From Candidatus Epulonipiscium sp. (lineage in GTDB: Bacteria > Bacillota > Clostridia > Lachnospirales > Defluviitaleaceae), in assembly GCA_012519955.1 (NCBI GenBank), contig JAAYPH010000163.1, positions 1-35,048 on the forward strand: DNA of 35,048 bases, written 5' to 3'. This document shows positions 18,313-27,327 of this stretch, one piece after another. The notes under the pieces were generated by a model, which had not been told where the DNA came from, ran no database searches, and saw only the letters and a program-made list of their open reading frames with translations. How positions within the stretch are numbered: position 1 is the first letter of the stretch; every line of letters starts with the position of its first letter. The position numbers and the translations under genes were made by a program.

Positions 18313-19236
18313 CTAAAGCTTCTTTTAATATAGGCAACTCCGTATAATCCATCGGGTCTATGAATTTACCGTTTTTAGATATTCCATAATGAAGGTGAGG
18401 GCCAGTAACCATTCCCGTATTTCCAACAGATGCAATAACTTGCCCCTGCTTAATTTTTTCCCCTTCTTTTACAAAAATCTCATTACAATGAGCATAAGTA
18501 ATAACGTACCCATCTTCTACTTCATATTTTAAAATATTACCGTAGGTTTGCGAATATTTTACTAATAGTACTGTACCGGATTTTACAGCAACAATTTTCT
18601 TTTCTTTCTCTGCACCGATATCAATGCCTTCATGAAATTCTTTCTTATTCAGTACAGGATTTATTCTATCTCCAAAACGTGATGTAATAATGCCATCGAC
18701 GGGATTAATCCATGTTTCGTTATTTAAATGATGAGTGGATGATCCAGTATCTATGGAGTTGTTGCTTCTTCCGGCTCCCCCAAATCCGGCTCCAATATAA
18801 AGATCTCTTCTGAATCTATTTCATTCTCTTGATTGACCGTTTCATTGTCTTCATAAGAATCTTCCAAATGCATTGCTGGAACTTCTTCTTCATCCACCAT
18901 TGGATCAGAAAAATCTCTTTGTTCATTGCCACGATCATTGGATTCATCTTTTTCTACCCAATTCTTAACCACTGGAATCTGTACAGCCGTATTCTTAACT
19001 GTTTCAATCGCTTCATCCCATGACATATTATAAGATATCATGAAATTAATTCTTTGTACTAACTTTTCTGCAGTTCTGAGTGGGGCAAATTGAAGGATGA
19101 TGAGCAAAAGAAACATAAAAATACTCGCCCCAAGCTGTTTTAATAGAAGATTTATCATCAACTCTTTCGTATTATTTTTTTGATTTCTAAATCTTCTTCG
19201 AATATTGCTTCGTGAGTTTCTTTTTCGTTTTTCCAT
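18308..19236 (-). pseudogene. Membrane-anchored M23 metallopeptidase (SpoIVFA-like), frameshifted
   Basis: Two frames together make one M23 protein. Frame one (19236 to 18751) gives a basic N-terminus, a membrane helix and an acidic linker. The M23 domain is in the -1 frame, open from 18820 to the stop at 18308-18310. It reads WINPVDGIITSRFGDRINP, then FHEGIDIG (first His and Asp ligands) and GPHLHYG (last His ligand), so the catalytic ligands are intact. The M23 frame has no start codon or Shine-Dalgarno of its own. Adding one G to the GGGGG run at 18777-18781 would join the frames and give about 309 residues. The position, between the min genes and the rplU group, is where spoIVFA lies in Bacillus. 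This may be a real mutation, a homopolymer sequencing error, or a recoding event; sequence alone cannot decide. Confidence 0.8.
18751..19236 (-). CDS. N-terminal fragment of the M23 peptidase (membrane helix and linker)
   Basis: As read, this frame gives 161 residues: a strongly basic start (MEKRKRNSRSNIRRRFRNQK), a membrane helix at about 35-53, a region with ETVKNTAVQIPVVKNWVEK, and an acidic linker of about 55 residues. It then stops at TAG (18751-18753), before any enzymatic domain. The acidic, low-complexity linker followed by an M23 domain is the usual design of sporulation-type M23 proteins. The Shine-Dalgarno GGGGAGGGG is strong. On its own it would be an inactive membrane stub. See the combined pseudogene entry. 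Confidence 0.65.
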   Translation of the reverse strand: MEKRKRNSRSNIRRRFRNQKNNTKELMINLLLKQLGASIFMFLLLIILQFAPLRTAEKLVQRINFMISYNMSWDEAIETVKNTAVQIPVVKNWVEKDESNDRGNEQRDFSDPMVDEEEVPAMHLEDSYEDNETVNQENEIDSEEIFILEPDLGEPEEATTP

Positions 19237-19349
19237 AAAGTCCCCTCCCCGCCATCATTTTATCTTTCATGGCGATTAATCATACTTTATTAATAATACG
19301 GTACAGTAAAGTATATTATCACCATGTCTTTTTTATACGAGATTGGGAC

Positions 19350-19377
19350 AAAAAAAAAGACTTTTTGAAAGTCTTTT
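19350..19377 (-). terminator. Terminator of the mreB-to-mgsA unit
   Basis: A 10-base stem (19355-19364 and 19368-19377) with a 3-base loop, followed on the minus strand by nine T's. It overlaps the mgsA stop codon. The remaining 19237-19349 region holds AT-rich sequence in front of the M23 gene, in which I see no convincing promoter. Confidence 0.85.
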
Positions 19378-19771
19378 ATCTTACAATATCTCTCCACTCC
19401 AGATCTCCTCGTTCTAAAGCTTTAATGAGCAGTTCAGCAGTAGCTAAATTCGTTGCAATAGGGATATTATGAATATCACACAATCTTATCAAAGCCCCGA
19501 CATCTGGCTCATGATGCTTCTGTGATACAGGGTCCCTTAAAAAAATCACCATATCAATTAGATTATGAGCAATTTGAGTGCCTAACTGCTGCTCTCCTCC
19601 TAAATGCCCCGCAAGATATTTGTGCACGGTTAAATTCGCTGCTTGTTCCACCAGCCGTCCCGTGGTTCCAGTTGCATAAATATTATGCTTGCTTAAGATA
19701 TGACGGTATGCAATTGCAAAATTCTCCATTAGCTTCTTTTTTGCATCATGGGCAACCAATCCTATATTCAT
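19376..19771 (-). CDS. mgsA: Methylglyoxal synthase (Glu in place of the usual catalytic Asp)
   Basis: MgsA turns dihydroxyacetone phosphate into methylglyoxal and phosphate, a bypass of lower glycolysis. The 131-residue product has the family's length and signatures: VAHD (His8, Asp9), ATGTTGRL (33-40), FLRDP with Asp80, HHEPD with His87 and Asp90, and [11 protein letters not shown]. The phosphate-proximal catalytic motif usually reads PLGGDQQ; here it reads HLGGEQQ, so the catalytic base position (Asp71 in E. coli) is Glu60. Whether this changes activity is unknown; the rest of the site is intact. It lies 11 bases after rodA and is the last gene of the unit. Confidence 0.92.
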   Translation of the reverse strand: MNIGLVAHDAKKKLMENFAIAYRHILSKHNIYATGTTGRLVEQAANLTVHKYLAGHLGGEQQLGTQIAHNLIDMVIFLRDPVSQKHHEPDVGALIRLCDIHNIPIATNLATAELLIKALERGDLEWRDIVR

Positions 19772-19782
19772 AATCTTTCCTC

Positions 19783-20910
19783 CTAAAAAAACGACTTCTT
19801 TCTTCTCATACCTACATTTAATATTAATCCTATTCCAATCATATTAGACCAAAGTGAACTTCCACCGGCACTAACAAAAGGCAGCGGAATTCCCGTATTA
19901 GGAAGGAGACCGGTTACTACACCTATGTTGACAAATGTTTGAAAGCCTATCATAGTAACAACACCTACAATGAGCAATTTACCTAAGGGATCCTTTGCAT
20001 CTTTTGCAATCCAAATTCCTCTTAAAATAATCATTAGAATAAGTCCTATGACAGACATACATCCAACAAATCCAAATTCTTCACCAATTACTGAAAAAAT
20101 AAAATCCGTATGTGGCTCCGGTAAATAGCTTAATTGATTTAAGGTGCCCTTATATAAACCTTTACCGTAAAGCTGCCCTGAACCTATTGCATGTATGGAC
20201 TGCTCTGTTTGAAAATAATCGTCTGAGTATTCTTCTTTATCTCTATGAATCATAGCCATAATTCTGTCTCTTTGATAGTCTTTTAATAGCTTTTGGTTAG
20301 GATTCTGAATATAGATCAAACTGATTACAAAAAGAGGAACGGCAATAAGGAAAGTTATAACAATATATCTATAACTAATTCCTCCTATATATAATAATAC
20401 TAAAAAAACAGCTATAAAGACAAGACTCGTAGACAAATCCGGCTGCTTTAATATCATTCCAACAGGTATAACTAATAACACTACCAGTAAAATCAATGTG
20501 GACAGTTTATTGATTTTATCCTTTTTACTGTCAATTAATTTTGACATAAATAAAATAATAATGATCTTTGCAAATTCAGATGGCTGAATCCTAATAGGTC
20601 CAATTTCCAGCCATCTAACAGCACCTTTTGCATCGGCTCCAAGAAAAAGAACAGCAGATAGAAGTGCAAGACCTGCAATATATGCCAATATATACAATTC
20701 ACCTAATATATGATAATCAATGAATGCAGAAATAAGCATCAATATTAAACCAACTATAAAAAACATGATTTGTCTGCGGACGTATATGGGATCGGCTCCC
20801 GAGTTAACATGCTGAGCACTGCTAATAGCTACAATGCCTATTCCTACCAAAGCAGTAACTAATAAAACAATGATAACATCAAAAGACTTTAATTGTTCAT
20901 TGGAAATCAT
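19783..20910 (-). CDS. rodA: Rod-shape SEDS protein RodA (peptidoglycan glycosyltransferase)
   Basis: RodA is the membrane glycosyltransferase that polymerises glycan strands during cell elongation, with the MreBCD complex. The 375-residue product is almost all membrane helices (about ten) and has the SEDS hallmarks [22 protein letters not shown] (near 100-121), [23 protein letters not shown] and, near the end, [15 protein letters not shown]. Being in the mre-min cluster argues for RodA over FtsW or SpoVE. AAGGGA lies eight bases before the ATG. The gene is separated from minE by 50 bases that hold a strong hairpin. Confidence 0.92.
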   Translation of the reverse strand: MISNEQLKSFDVIIVLLVTALVGIGIVAISSAQHVNSGADPIYVRRQIMFFIVGLILMLISAFIDYHILGELYILAYIAGLALLSAVLFLGADAKGAVRWLEIGPIRIQPSEFAKIIIILFMSKLIDSKKDKINKLSTLILLVVLLVIPVGMILKQPDLSTSLVFIAVFLVLLYIGGISYRYIVITFLIAVPLFVISLIYIQNPNQKLLKDYQRDRIMAMIHRDKEEYSDDYFQTEQSIHAIGSGQLYGKGLYKGTLNQLSYLPEPHTDFIFSVIGEEFGFVGCMSVIGLILMIILRGIWIAKDAKDPLGKLLIVGVVTMIGFQTFVNIGVVTGLLPNTGIPLPFVSAGGSSLWSNMIGIGLILNVGMRRKKSFF

Positions 20911-20930
20911 TGCTAATTCCCTTTAATAAT

Positions 20931-20962
20931 GAATTAAGCAGGATTCTTATCCTGCTTAATTC
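20931..20962 (-). other. Strong hairpin between minE and rodA without T tract
   Basis: A perfect 13-base stem (20931-20943 and 20950-20962) with a 6-base loop, overlapping the minE stop codon. On the minus strand no T run follows, so it does not look like a standard terminator. It may be an mRNA-stabilising or processing structure, or a weak attenuator that lowers rodA-mgsA expression. Confidence 0.6.
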
Positions 20963-21242
20963 ATTGATTTCCTGCCTTACGCATATTTTTGATAGGAATA
21001 TTCGCATATAAAACGGGAACAGTGCCATTGCTTTCCTCTGATTTTGTTTGTCCGATCTGAATATCTAATTCCGCTTCATCAATATCCATATATTTGGATA
21101 TCACTTTAATTATATCGGTTTTCATCATTTCAAGGAGTTCAGAAGAGCAATTAATACGGTCATGAATCAGTAAAAGCTTTAACCTATCTTTCGCAACATT
21201 TCCAGAACTAGGTTTCCGATTAAAAAAATTTAACAATTCCAT
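20961..21242 (-). CDS. minE: Cell division topological factor MinE
   Basis: MinE displaces MinD from the membrane by stimulating its ATPase, so that MinCD inhibits division only away from midcell. The 93-residue product has the N-terminal membrane/MinD-contact region (MELLNFFNRKPSSGNVAKDR, then LKLLLIHDR) and the C-terminal dimerisation domain (MKTDIIKVISKYMDIDEAEL). It lies 15 bases after minD. A min system with MinE rather than only DivIVA is common in Clostridia. Confidence 0.93.
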   Translation of the reverse strand: MELLNFFNRKPSSGNVAKDRLKLLLIHDRINCSSELLEMMKTDIIKVISKYMDIDEAELDIQIGQTKSEESNGTVPVLYANIPIKNMRKAGNQ

Positions 21243-21257
21243 GTTAATTCACATCCT

Positions 21258-22055
21258 TTAATTGCCTATTCCAAATAGCTTCTTTATTTTTCCCATAAAG
21301 CCTTCATTCACGTCTAAATTCATTAAAGGAATATCATTTCCCATAATACGTTCAACGATATTTCTAAAAGCTTGTCCTGCTAAAGAAGATGAATCTGTCA
21401 CCACCGGTTCTCCTCGGTTCGTAGATACAACAATGTTTTCATCGTCTGGAACAACCCCGAGTAGATCAATAGCTAAAATATCAACTACATCTTCCATAGC
21501 CATCATATCTCCTCGTTTAACCATATTCATACGAATACGGTTTAAAATCAAACTAGGATTTCTTAATTCGCTTGCTTCCAGTAATCCGATAATGCGATCT
21601 GCATCACGAACTGCAGAAACTTCAGGAGTTGTTACTACTATTGCTCGGTCTGCTCCGGCAATTGCATTTTTAAATCCTTGTTCAATACCTGCAGGACAAT
21701 CAATAATTATATAATCAAAATCTTCTCTTAATTGATCACATAATTTCTGCATCTGTTCAGGACTAACTGCATTTTTATCTCTTGTTTGCGCTGCCGGAAG
21801 CAAGTATAAACTGGAATAACGTTTATCCTTAATTAATGCTTGCTTGACACGGCAATGGCCTTCTACTACATCTACTAAATCATAAACAATTCGATTTTCT
21901 AAACCCATAACAACATCCAAGTTTCTAAGTCCAATATCGGCATCAAGTAATACTACTTTATGACCTTTTAATGCAAGGCCAGTCCCTATATTGGCTGTTG
22001 TAGTGGTTTTACCAACGCCTCCTTTTCCAGACGTTACTACAATAACCTCACTCAT
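21258..22055 (-). CDS. minD: Septum site-determining ATPase MinD
   Basis: This is a membrane-binding ParA/MinD-type ATPase that recruits MinC. The 265-residue product has the deviant Walker A GKGGVGKTT (10-18), switch I and II (DADIGLRNLDVVMG, IIIDCPAGIEQGF) and the C-terminal amphipathic membrane-targeting helix (GFMGKIKKLFGIGN). AAGGGGG precedes the ATG. It is 110 bases downstream of minC, a gap that contains a plausible promoter, so minDE and rodA may be partly independent of mre. Confidence 0.96.
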   Translation of the reverse strand: MSEVIVVTSGKGGVGKTTTTANIGTGLALKGHKVVLLDADIGLRNLDVVMGLENRIVYDLVDVVEGHCRVKQALIKDKRYSSLYLLPAAQTRDKNAVSPEQMQKLCDQLREDFDYIIIDCPAGIEQGFKNAIAGADRAIVVTTPEVSAVRDADRIIGLLEASELRNPSLILNRIRMNMVKRGDMMAMEDVVDILAIDLLGVVPDDENIVVSTNRGEPVVTDSSSLAGQAFRNIVERIMGNDIPLMNLDVNEGFMGKIKKLFGIGN

Positions 22056-22084
22056 GAAATTTCCCCCTTGCTAGCAAAACATAA

Positions 22085-22113
22085 TCTATATTCATATTCT
22101 AACAGAGATTCAA
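22085..22113 (-). promoter_or_regulatory. Putative promoter in front of minD
   Basis: On the minus strand TTGAAT (22108-22113), 17-base spacer, TATAGA (22085-22090), in the 110-base gap between minC and minD. A moderate match. Confidence 0.4.
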
Positions 22114-22165
22114 AGAAAATGCACCATTTTTCGTATTACAAAAATCATCAATATGTAGTTAAATA

Positions 22166-22864
22166 TTACAAGTTCTCTAAAACCTTATAATCTATGGGCT
22201 CGATATAAATATTATTATCATATAAATAAGCTATTTGAGGAGATACCTGCGAATGATCTTTAAAATCCCCTTGATCTGGAGATCTGGTAATTACATTTCC
22301 TATATGAAGCTGCATTGGCCTCATATTTAAAGCTGCAACAAAAGCTTTCGTACTTCCTCTGCTTCCCGCATGAACGATTCCTTTCAAAGAACCAAGTATG
22401 ATTATATTTCCTCCGGCTACAATTTCGCCTCCTGGATTGACATCTCCAATGACTACAACACTGCCTTCAAATTCAATCTTTTGACCTGAACGAACAGTGC
22501 CTTTATAATATTGCGTTTTATCTATTTCTACATGACTTGATACAGAGTAACTCTCCACATCCAATAAAGATTTACTATTTAATTTATTTACATCTTTAAT
22601 AGTATCATCGTCATGTATAAAACTTATGTTTAGCTGTGTTTGTTCAGAAATAATCTTCAGCAATTCGTACTGTTCTTCTTCATTTAAAGTTCTTCCTTTA
22701 AACATAAGACTAACTTTTGCACCTTGAAAGAACTTTTTGGCATCTTCAGTCTTTTTCCTTAAATATTTTTTTAAAGTAGGAAAGTCTATTTCTGGACTTA
22801 ATAAAACAACTAATCCATCCTTTGTTCCTTTAAATATCACACAATTTTCATCGTTCACATACAT
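22166..22864 (-). CDS. minC: Septum site-determining protein MinC
   Basis: MinC inhibits FtsZ ring assembly and is placed by MinD. The roughly 230-residue product has an N-terminal MinC domain (IFKGTKDGLVVLLSPEIDFP to about 105) and the C-terminal right-handed beta-helix domain (about 125-220) with VRSGQKIEFEGSVVVIGDVN, then GGEIVAGGNIIILGSLKGIV and HAGSRG. The start is uncertain: ATG at 22864 is only two bases from AAGGTGGGG, whereas GTG at 22856-22858 is eight bases away and may be the real start. It lies 42 bases after mreD. Confidence 0.93.
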   Translation of the reverse strand: MYVNDENCVIFKGTKDGLVVLLSPEIDFPTLKKYLRKKTEDAKKFFQGAKVSLMFKGRTLNEEEQYELLKIISEQTQLNISFIHDDDTIKDVNKLNSKSLLDVESYSVSSHVEIDKTQYYKGTVRSGQKIEFEGSVVVIGDVNPGGEIVAGGNIIILGSLKGIVHAGSRGSTKAFVAALNMRPMQLHIGNVITRSPDQGDFKDHSQVSPQIAYLYDNNIYIEPIDYKVLENL

Positions 22865-22906
22865 CCCCACCTTTTAACCCCAATAATCCCTAATAAGCAG
22901 TTTAGA

Positions 22907-23422
22907 TTATTTAAATAAATTTCTATGTTTTTTCTCTCTTATTTCCAGCTTTTCATTTAAATAATAAATAAATTGATATATAAATATTGAGATGATTCCC
23001 GTATAAACTACCTCCGGCAATATAATATTATTGAGGTAATATAAGAATTGAAGTTTTCCTCTTACTAAATAGGTAAGTACATATACAGTCAATTCATAAA
23101 AAAAAGTACTAAATATCGTCATTACAAGAGGCAGTAAAAAACTTTCGCGATAAAAGTCTTTATTGAGCTTTCCGCAAAGATAACCTGTATACATACCTAA
23201 TAGTGCGTAAAAGCCAATGGATGTCCCAAAATATAAATCTTGAATTAATCCTGCAAAAAAACCTACAATTGCCCCTTCTCTGCTGCCTCTTAATAAAGCA
23301 AAAGAAACAATAATCATGACATAAAAATTAGGGATGGTACCTCTTATTCTAAAATGTTGAAAGTAAGTAGATTGGAGAACATTGGTAATGATCAACATTA
23401 AACTTATAACAAATACTCGCAC
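22907..23422 (-). CDS. mreD: Rod shape-determining protein MreD
   Basis: MreD is the small membrane partner of MreC in the elongation machinery. The 171-residue product has about five membrane helices and the family's N-terminal pattern (LQSTYFQHFRIRGTIPNFYV) and GAIVGFFAGLIQDLYFGTSI. The start is GTG (23420-23422), eight bases after AAGGAG; the overlapping ATG is in another frame and meets a stop at once. It lies five bases after mreC. Confidence 0.92.
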   Translation of the reverse strand: MRVFVISLMLIITNVLQSTYFQHFRIRGTIPNFYVMIIVSFALLRGSREGAIVGFFAGLIQDLYFGTSIGFYALLGMYTGYLCGKLNKDFYRESFLLPLVMTIFSTFFYELTVYVLTYLVRGKLQFLYYLNNIILPEVVYTGIISIFIYQFIYYLNEKLEIREKKHRNLFK

Positions 23423-23427
23423 ATATA

Positions 23428-24285
23428 TTACTCCTTTGATTCTACATCATTCTTAGTCCACTTCTTATTAATCACCAGTACCTCCTCAAGATGGCGAAAA
23501 TCAACTACAGGTTCAATCAGCGCATATTTGGTCAAGCCATGGCTTTCTACTTGAATTTCTTTAACAGTACCAATAACAATTCCAGGAGGATAGATGTCAC
23601 TTAAATTTGAAGTGACGATTTCATCTCCTTTAATAATGTCTGCCTCAGAATCGATATATTCCATTTTGCATAGGCCTTCATTCATAAGGGCTAAATCGCC
23701 TTTTGTAACACCTAGATCGCTTGTTCTTAAAACCTTTGAACTAACTGCATTTCTATCATCAATAATGGATAATACCTTTGAATAATTTGGTGCAGTTTCT
23801 ATAATATGTCCTACCAATCCATTGCCGGAAAGCACAACCATATCCGTCTCTAGTCCATCATTTGTACCTTTATCAATCAGGAACACATTATACCAATTCC
23901 CTGGATCTTTTCCTATAATCTCCGCACCGACTTTAGGATAATCTGCATATTTTTTATCTAATTCCAACAAATCTCTTAATCTTGTATTTTCTTTTTTATA
24001 TTGCTGCAGAATTCTATTTTCGTAAGTTAATTCGTCAACTTTTCTTAGAAGCTCTTTGTTTTGCTTCTCCAAATCTTTAATATTTTTAATAAAGTCTATC
24101 CGATCCGTAGCCCATCCCCCAACTTCGCTGAAAAGATTCTGGATAGGAATGACAATAAAACCTAATCCTTTTTCAATAAAGGAAACATTGTTCCTTTTGT
24201 TGAAAGTAAAGATAATAATTACTATAAGCACTATAGTAACAAAAAAAAGAATAAATCTATTTGAAACTTTCAGTAACCGTTTCAA
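23428..24285 (-). CDS. mreC: Rod shape-determining protein MreC
   Basis: MreC is the membrane-anchored scaffold that links MreB to cell-wall synthases. The 285-residue product has a membrane helix (about 11-29), a coiled coil (about 62-110, rich in Leu, Glu and Lys) and the two beta-barrel MreC domain with VGAEIIGKDPGNWYNVFLID, VVLSGNGLVGHI and DRNAVSSKVLRTSDLGVTKG. The start is TTG (24283-24285), eight bases after GGGAG; no ATG or GTG is well placed. It lies 33 bases after mreB. Confidence 0.93.
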   Translation of the reverse strand: MKRLLKVSNRFILFFVTIVLIVIIIFTFNKRNNVSFIEKGLGFIVIPIQNLFSEVGGWATDRIDFIKNIKDLEKQNKELLRKVDELTYENRILQQYKKENTRLRDLLELDKKYADYPKVGAEIIGKDPGNWYNVFLIDKGTNDGLETDMVVLSGNGLVGHIIETAPNYSKVLSIIDDRNAVSSKVLRTSDLGVTKGDLALMNEGLCKMEYIDSEADIIKGDEIVTSNLSDIYPPGIVIGTVKEIQVESHGLTKYALIEPVVDFRHLEEVLVINKKWTKNDVESKE

Positions 24286-24318
24286 AAAAACCGCTCCCTA
24301 TCTGTGATCTATGAATAA

Positions 24319-25365
<1,047 letters not shown>

Positions 25366-25515
25366 TCATTATTTATTTGAACTAATAAATCAGTATGATA
25401 TTTTCGTAAGCAATATGTATCTTTATTAGTATAGCCTATATTTTAATAAATCATTAAGATAATCTTTATAATTATACGACTTTTAGTCTGATTAAGTCTT
25501 TTTTACGCTAGTAAC

Positions 25516-25544
25516 ATCATAACCTTTTTTATTATTTTTTTCAA
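25516..25544 (-). promoter_or_regulatory. Sigma-A-type promoter of mreB
   Basis: On the minus strand TTGAAA (25539-25544), 17-base spacer, TATGAT (25516-25521), giving a leader of about 170 bases before mreB. A TATACT nearer the gene has a poor -35 box. The rest of the AT-rich 25339-25585 region shows nothing else I can support. Confidence 0.6.
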
Positions 25545-25561
25545 CAGAAAAATGAATAACA

Positions 25562-25587
25562 TAAAAGAGCCTACATATATAGACTCT
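25562..25587 (-). terminator. Terminator after radC
   Basis: An 8-base stem with one G-T pair (25566-25573 and 25580-25587) overlaps the radC stop and is followed on the minus strand by TTTTA. Modest strength. Confidence 0.55.
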
Positions 25588-26287
25588 ATATAATACCCTT
25601 TTCTTTTAAGCTGATATACTTTCCATCTCCAATAATCAGATGGTCCAATATGCCAATTCCGATTAAATCTCCTGCCTGTACCATTCTCCTCGTTACTTCA
25701 ATATCTTCTTTACTGGGGGAGGGGTCTCCGCTGGGATGATTATGAAGCATAATAATTCCAGAAGCACTCTTCTTAATAGCTTCTTTAAATACCTCTCTAG
25801 GATGGACAATGGATGAATTAACACTTCCTTTAGTAATATCTTTATCAAATATAATCTGATTTTTAGTATCCAGCAATACAATTTTAAAATGCTCTTGCTT
25901 TAAGTATCTCATTTCTTCCATATAAATAGCTGCAATACTACTTGGAGAATTAATTCTATACTTTAAGCGTCCTTCATATCTTGAAATTCTTTTTGATAAT
26001 TCTAAAACCGCCTTAATCTGAATTGCCTTTACTTTGCCTATTCCATCAAAATTCATCAGTTCCTCTAAAGAATACTGGTAAAGACCACGCAGTCCTTCTT
26101 CTTTTTCTAAAGAAAGGAGTTTTTGAGCCAATTCAACTGCTCTCATATTTCTTGAACCCGTTCGAAAAATAATAGCCAATAGCTCCGCATCAGACAAAAT
26201 TTCAGAACCAAAATGCTCTAATTTTTCATAAGGTCTTTCAAACTCCGGAAGATCTTTCATAGACATATGATTATCCAAAGCTCCCAT
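25586..26287 (-). CDS. radC: RadC-family JAB/MPN metalloprotein
   Basis: The 233-residue product has the N-terminal UPF0758/RadC region with LSDAELLAIIFRTGSRN, a helix-hairpin-helix (FDGIGKVKAIQIKAVLELSK, about 75-95), and a C-terminal JAB/MPN fold with the metal site HNHPSGDPSPSKED (His-x-His ... Asp). The biochemical role is unclear; the historical DNA-repair link is not well supported. The start has AGGAGG. Genes order maf-radC-mreB, as in many Firmicutes. Confidence 0.95.
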   Translation of the reverse strand: MGALDNHMSMKDLPEFERPYEKLEHFGSEILSDAELLAIIFRTGSRNMRAVELAQKLLSLEKEEGLRGLYQYSLEELMNFDGIGKVKAIQIKAVLELSKRISRYEGRLKYRINSPSSIAAIYMEEMRYLKQEHFKIVLLDTKNQIIFDKDITKGSVNSSIVHPREVFKEAIKKSASGIIMLHNHPSGDPSPSKEDIEVTRRMVQAGDLIGIGILDHLIIGDGKYISLKEKGII

Positions 26288-26302
26288 TGGCTCATCCTCC
26301 TG

Positions 26303-26899
26303 TTAAGAAAAAATGTTATTCTCAAATATGTTAATATCCATTTCCTCAAGCAAAATTGATAATAACTTTAACGGAAGCCCTACTACATTATTATAGTCAC
26401 CACAGATTTTATCAATCAAAACAGCTCCTATTCCCTGAATACCGTATGCGCCGGCTTTATCCATAGGTTCTTTAGTATTTATGTAAGCATCTATCATAGA
26501 AGATGACAAAGATCTCATATGTACCTCTGTTCTTTCAAATCCGACCTTAATCAAGTGATTTTTAGTTTGTATCAAGGTAATTCCTGTATACACTTCATGT
26601 ATATTTCCTTGAAGCATTGTAAGCATAGCTTTGGCTTCTTCCCTGTCTTTAGGTTTCCCAAGTACCTTATCCTTGTACACAACAATTGTGTCTGCACCTA
26701 TTACGATGAAATCCCCTTCTAAATTTTTTGCAACATCTGCTGCTTTTTGCTTAGATAAATGTATGACCAACTCACTGGGGGAAAGCATAGGATCAACCAC
26801 TTCATCGGCATTACTAACAATAATATCAAAAGAAAGACCCAGCTGCTCAAGAAGCATCTTTCTCCTTGGAGAAGCGGAAGCTAAAATTATTCTACTCAT
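26303..26899 (-). CDS. maf: Maf-family nucleoside triphosphate pyrophosphatase
   Basis: Maf proteins hydrolyse non-canonical or pyrimidine NTPs (dTTP, UTP, m5UTP and others) to the monophosphate. Features: N-terminal MSRIILASASPRRKMLLEQL, SNADEVVDP, the central FIVIGADTIVVYKDKVLGKP with catalytic Asp, and KAGAYGIQGIGAVLI. The ATG at 26899 fits the family's usual N-terminus; GTG and TTG codons upstream would add up to five residues, and the Shine-Dalgarno AGGTGG is about 11 bases away. It lies 15 bases before radC. Confidence 0.94.
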   Translation of the reverse strand: MSRIILASASPRRKMLLEQLGLSFDIIVSNADEVVDPMLSPSELVIHLSKQKAADVAKNLEGDFIVIGADTIVVYKDKVLGKPKDREEAKAMLTMLQGNIHEVYTGITLIQTKNHLIKVGFERTEVHMRSLSSSMIDAYINTKEPMDKAGAYGIQGIGAVLIDKICGDYNNVVGLPLKLLSILLEEMDINIFENNIFS

Positions 26900-26941
26900 C
26901 AATATCAGCACCACCTATAAGATTTGTTGGAAATAATTGTA

Positions 26942-27202
26942 CTAAATTCTTTTATATATAAGTATAGCCGCTATAATTCCCAATATACTTGCAATCGTAA
27001 TTTCCATTTTAATGCTAAATTGAATAATGATTACCGATAGATCTAGTACAATTGGATTTTGGAGGCCGAATTCCTGTCCATAGCCAATCCACTGCATATA
27101 AGGTACTTTTCCCAGATAATGCCCGATAAAGCCTCCAATCACTATGCCACCAAGCAAAAGTAAAAATAAAGACCAGTTATTTTTCCCTTTTCCTCCGTAC
27201 AA
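26942..27202 (-). CDS. DUF4321 small membrane protein
   Basis: A small protein (about 86-89 residues) with two membrane segments (about 10-27 and 57-83) and GGIVIGGFIGHYLGKVPYM between. This pattern and its place before maf match DUF4321 of Clostridia. Function is unknown. The start is ambiguous: a GTG at 27211 abuts the Shine-Dalgarno GAGAGG, while a TTG at 27200-27202 sits five to six bases after AGGTGA and is preferred. Confidence 0.8.
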   Translation of the reverse strand: MYGGKGKNNWSLFLLLLGGIVIGGFIGHYLGKVPYMQWIGYGQEFGLQNPIVLDLSVIIIQFSIKMEITIASILGIIAAILIYKRI

Positions 27203-27285
27203 ATTTCTCACCTCTCAGATTATTTTCGTTATATTTGTCTTCAGTTGCATCTATATTTTAACACAATTTGCATATATCTGCTCAG

Positions 27286-27318
27286 AAAAAAAGAATGTAC
27301 CTCAATAAGTACATTCTT
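27286..27318 (-). terminator. Terminator of the rnf operon
   Basis: A perfect 10-base stem (27291-27300 and 27309-27318) with an 8-base loop and seven T's on the minus strand, just after the rnfB stop. Confidence 0.9.
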
Positions 27319-27327
27319 AAAAATAAA

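Noticed and set aside
19237-19349. Possible sigma-E promoter and ATACTTTA/TAAAGTAT repeat before the M23 gene
   Set aside because: The match to sigma-E boxes is partial and the repeat is short in AT-rich sequence; not enough to call.
21262-21714. A 150-codon plus-strand open frame opposite minD
   Set aside because: Antisense shadow of a highly conserved gene; no family resemblance and no plausible promoter.
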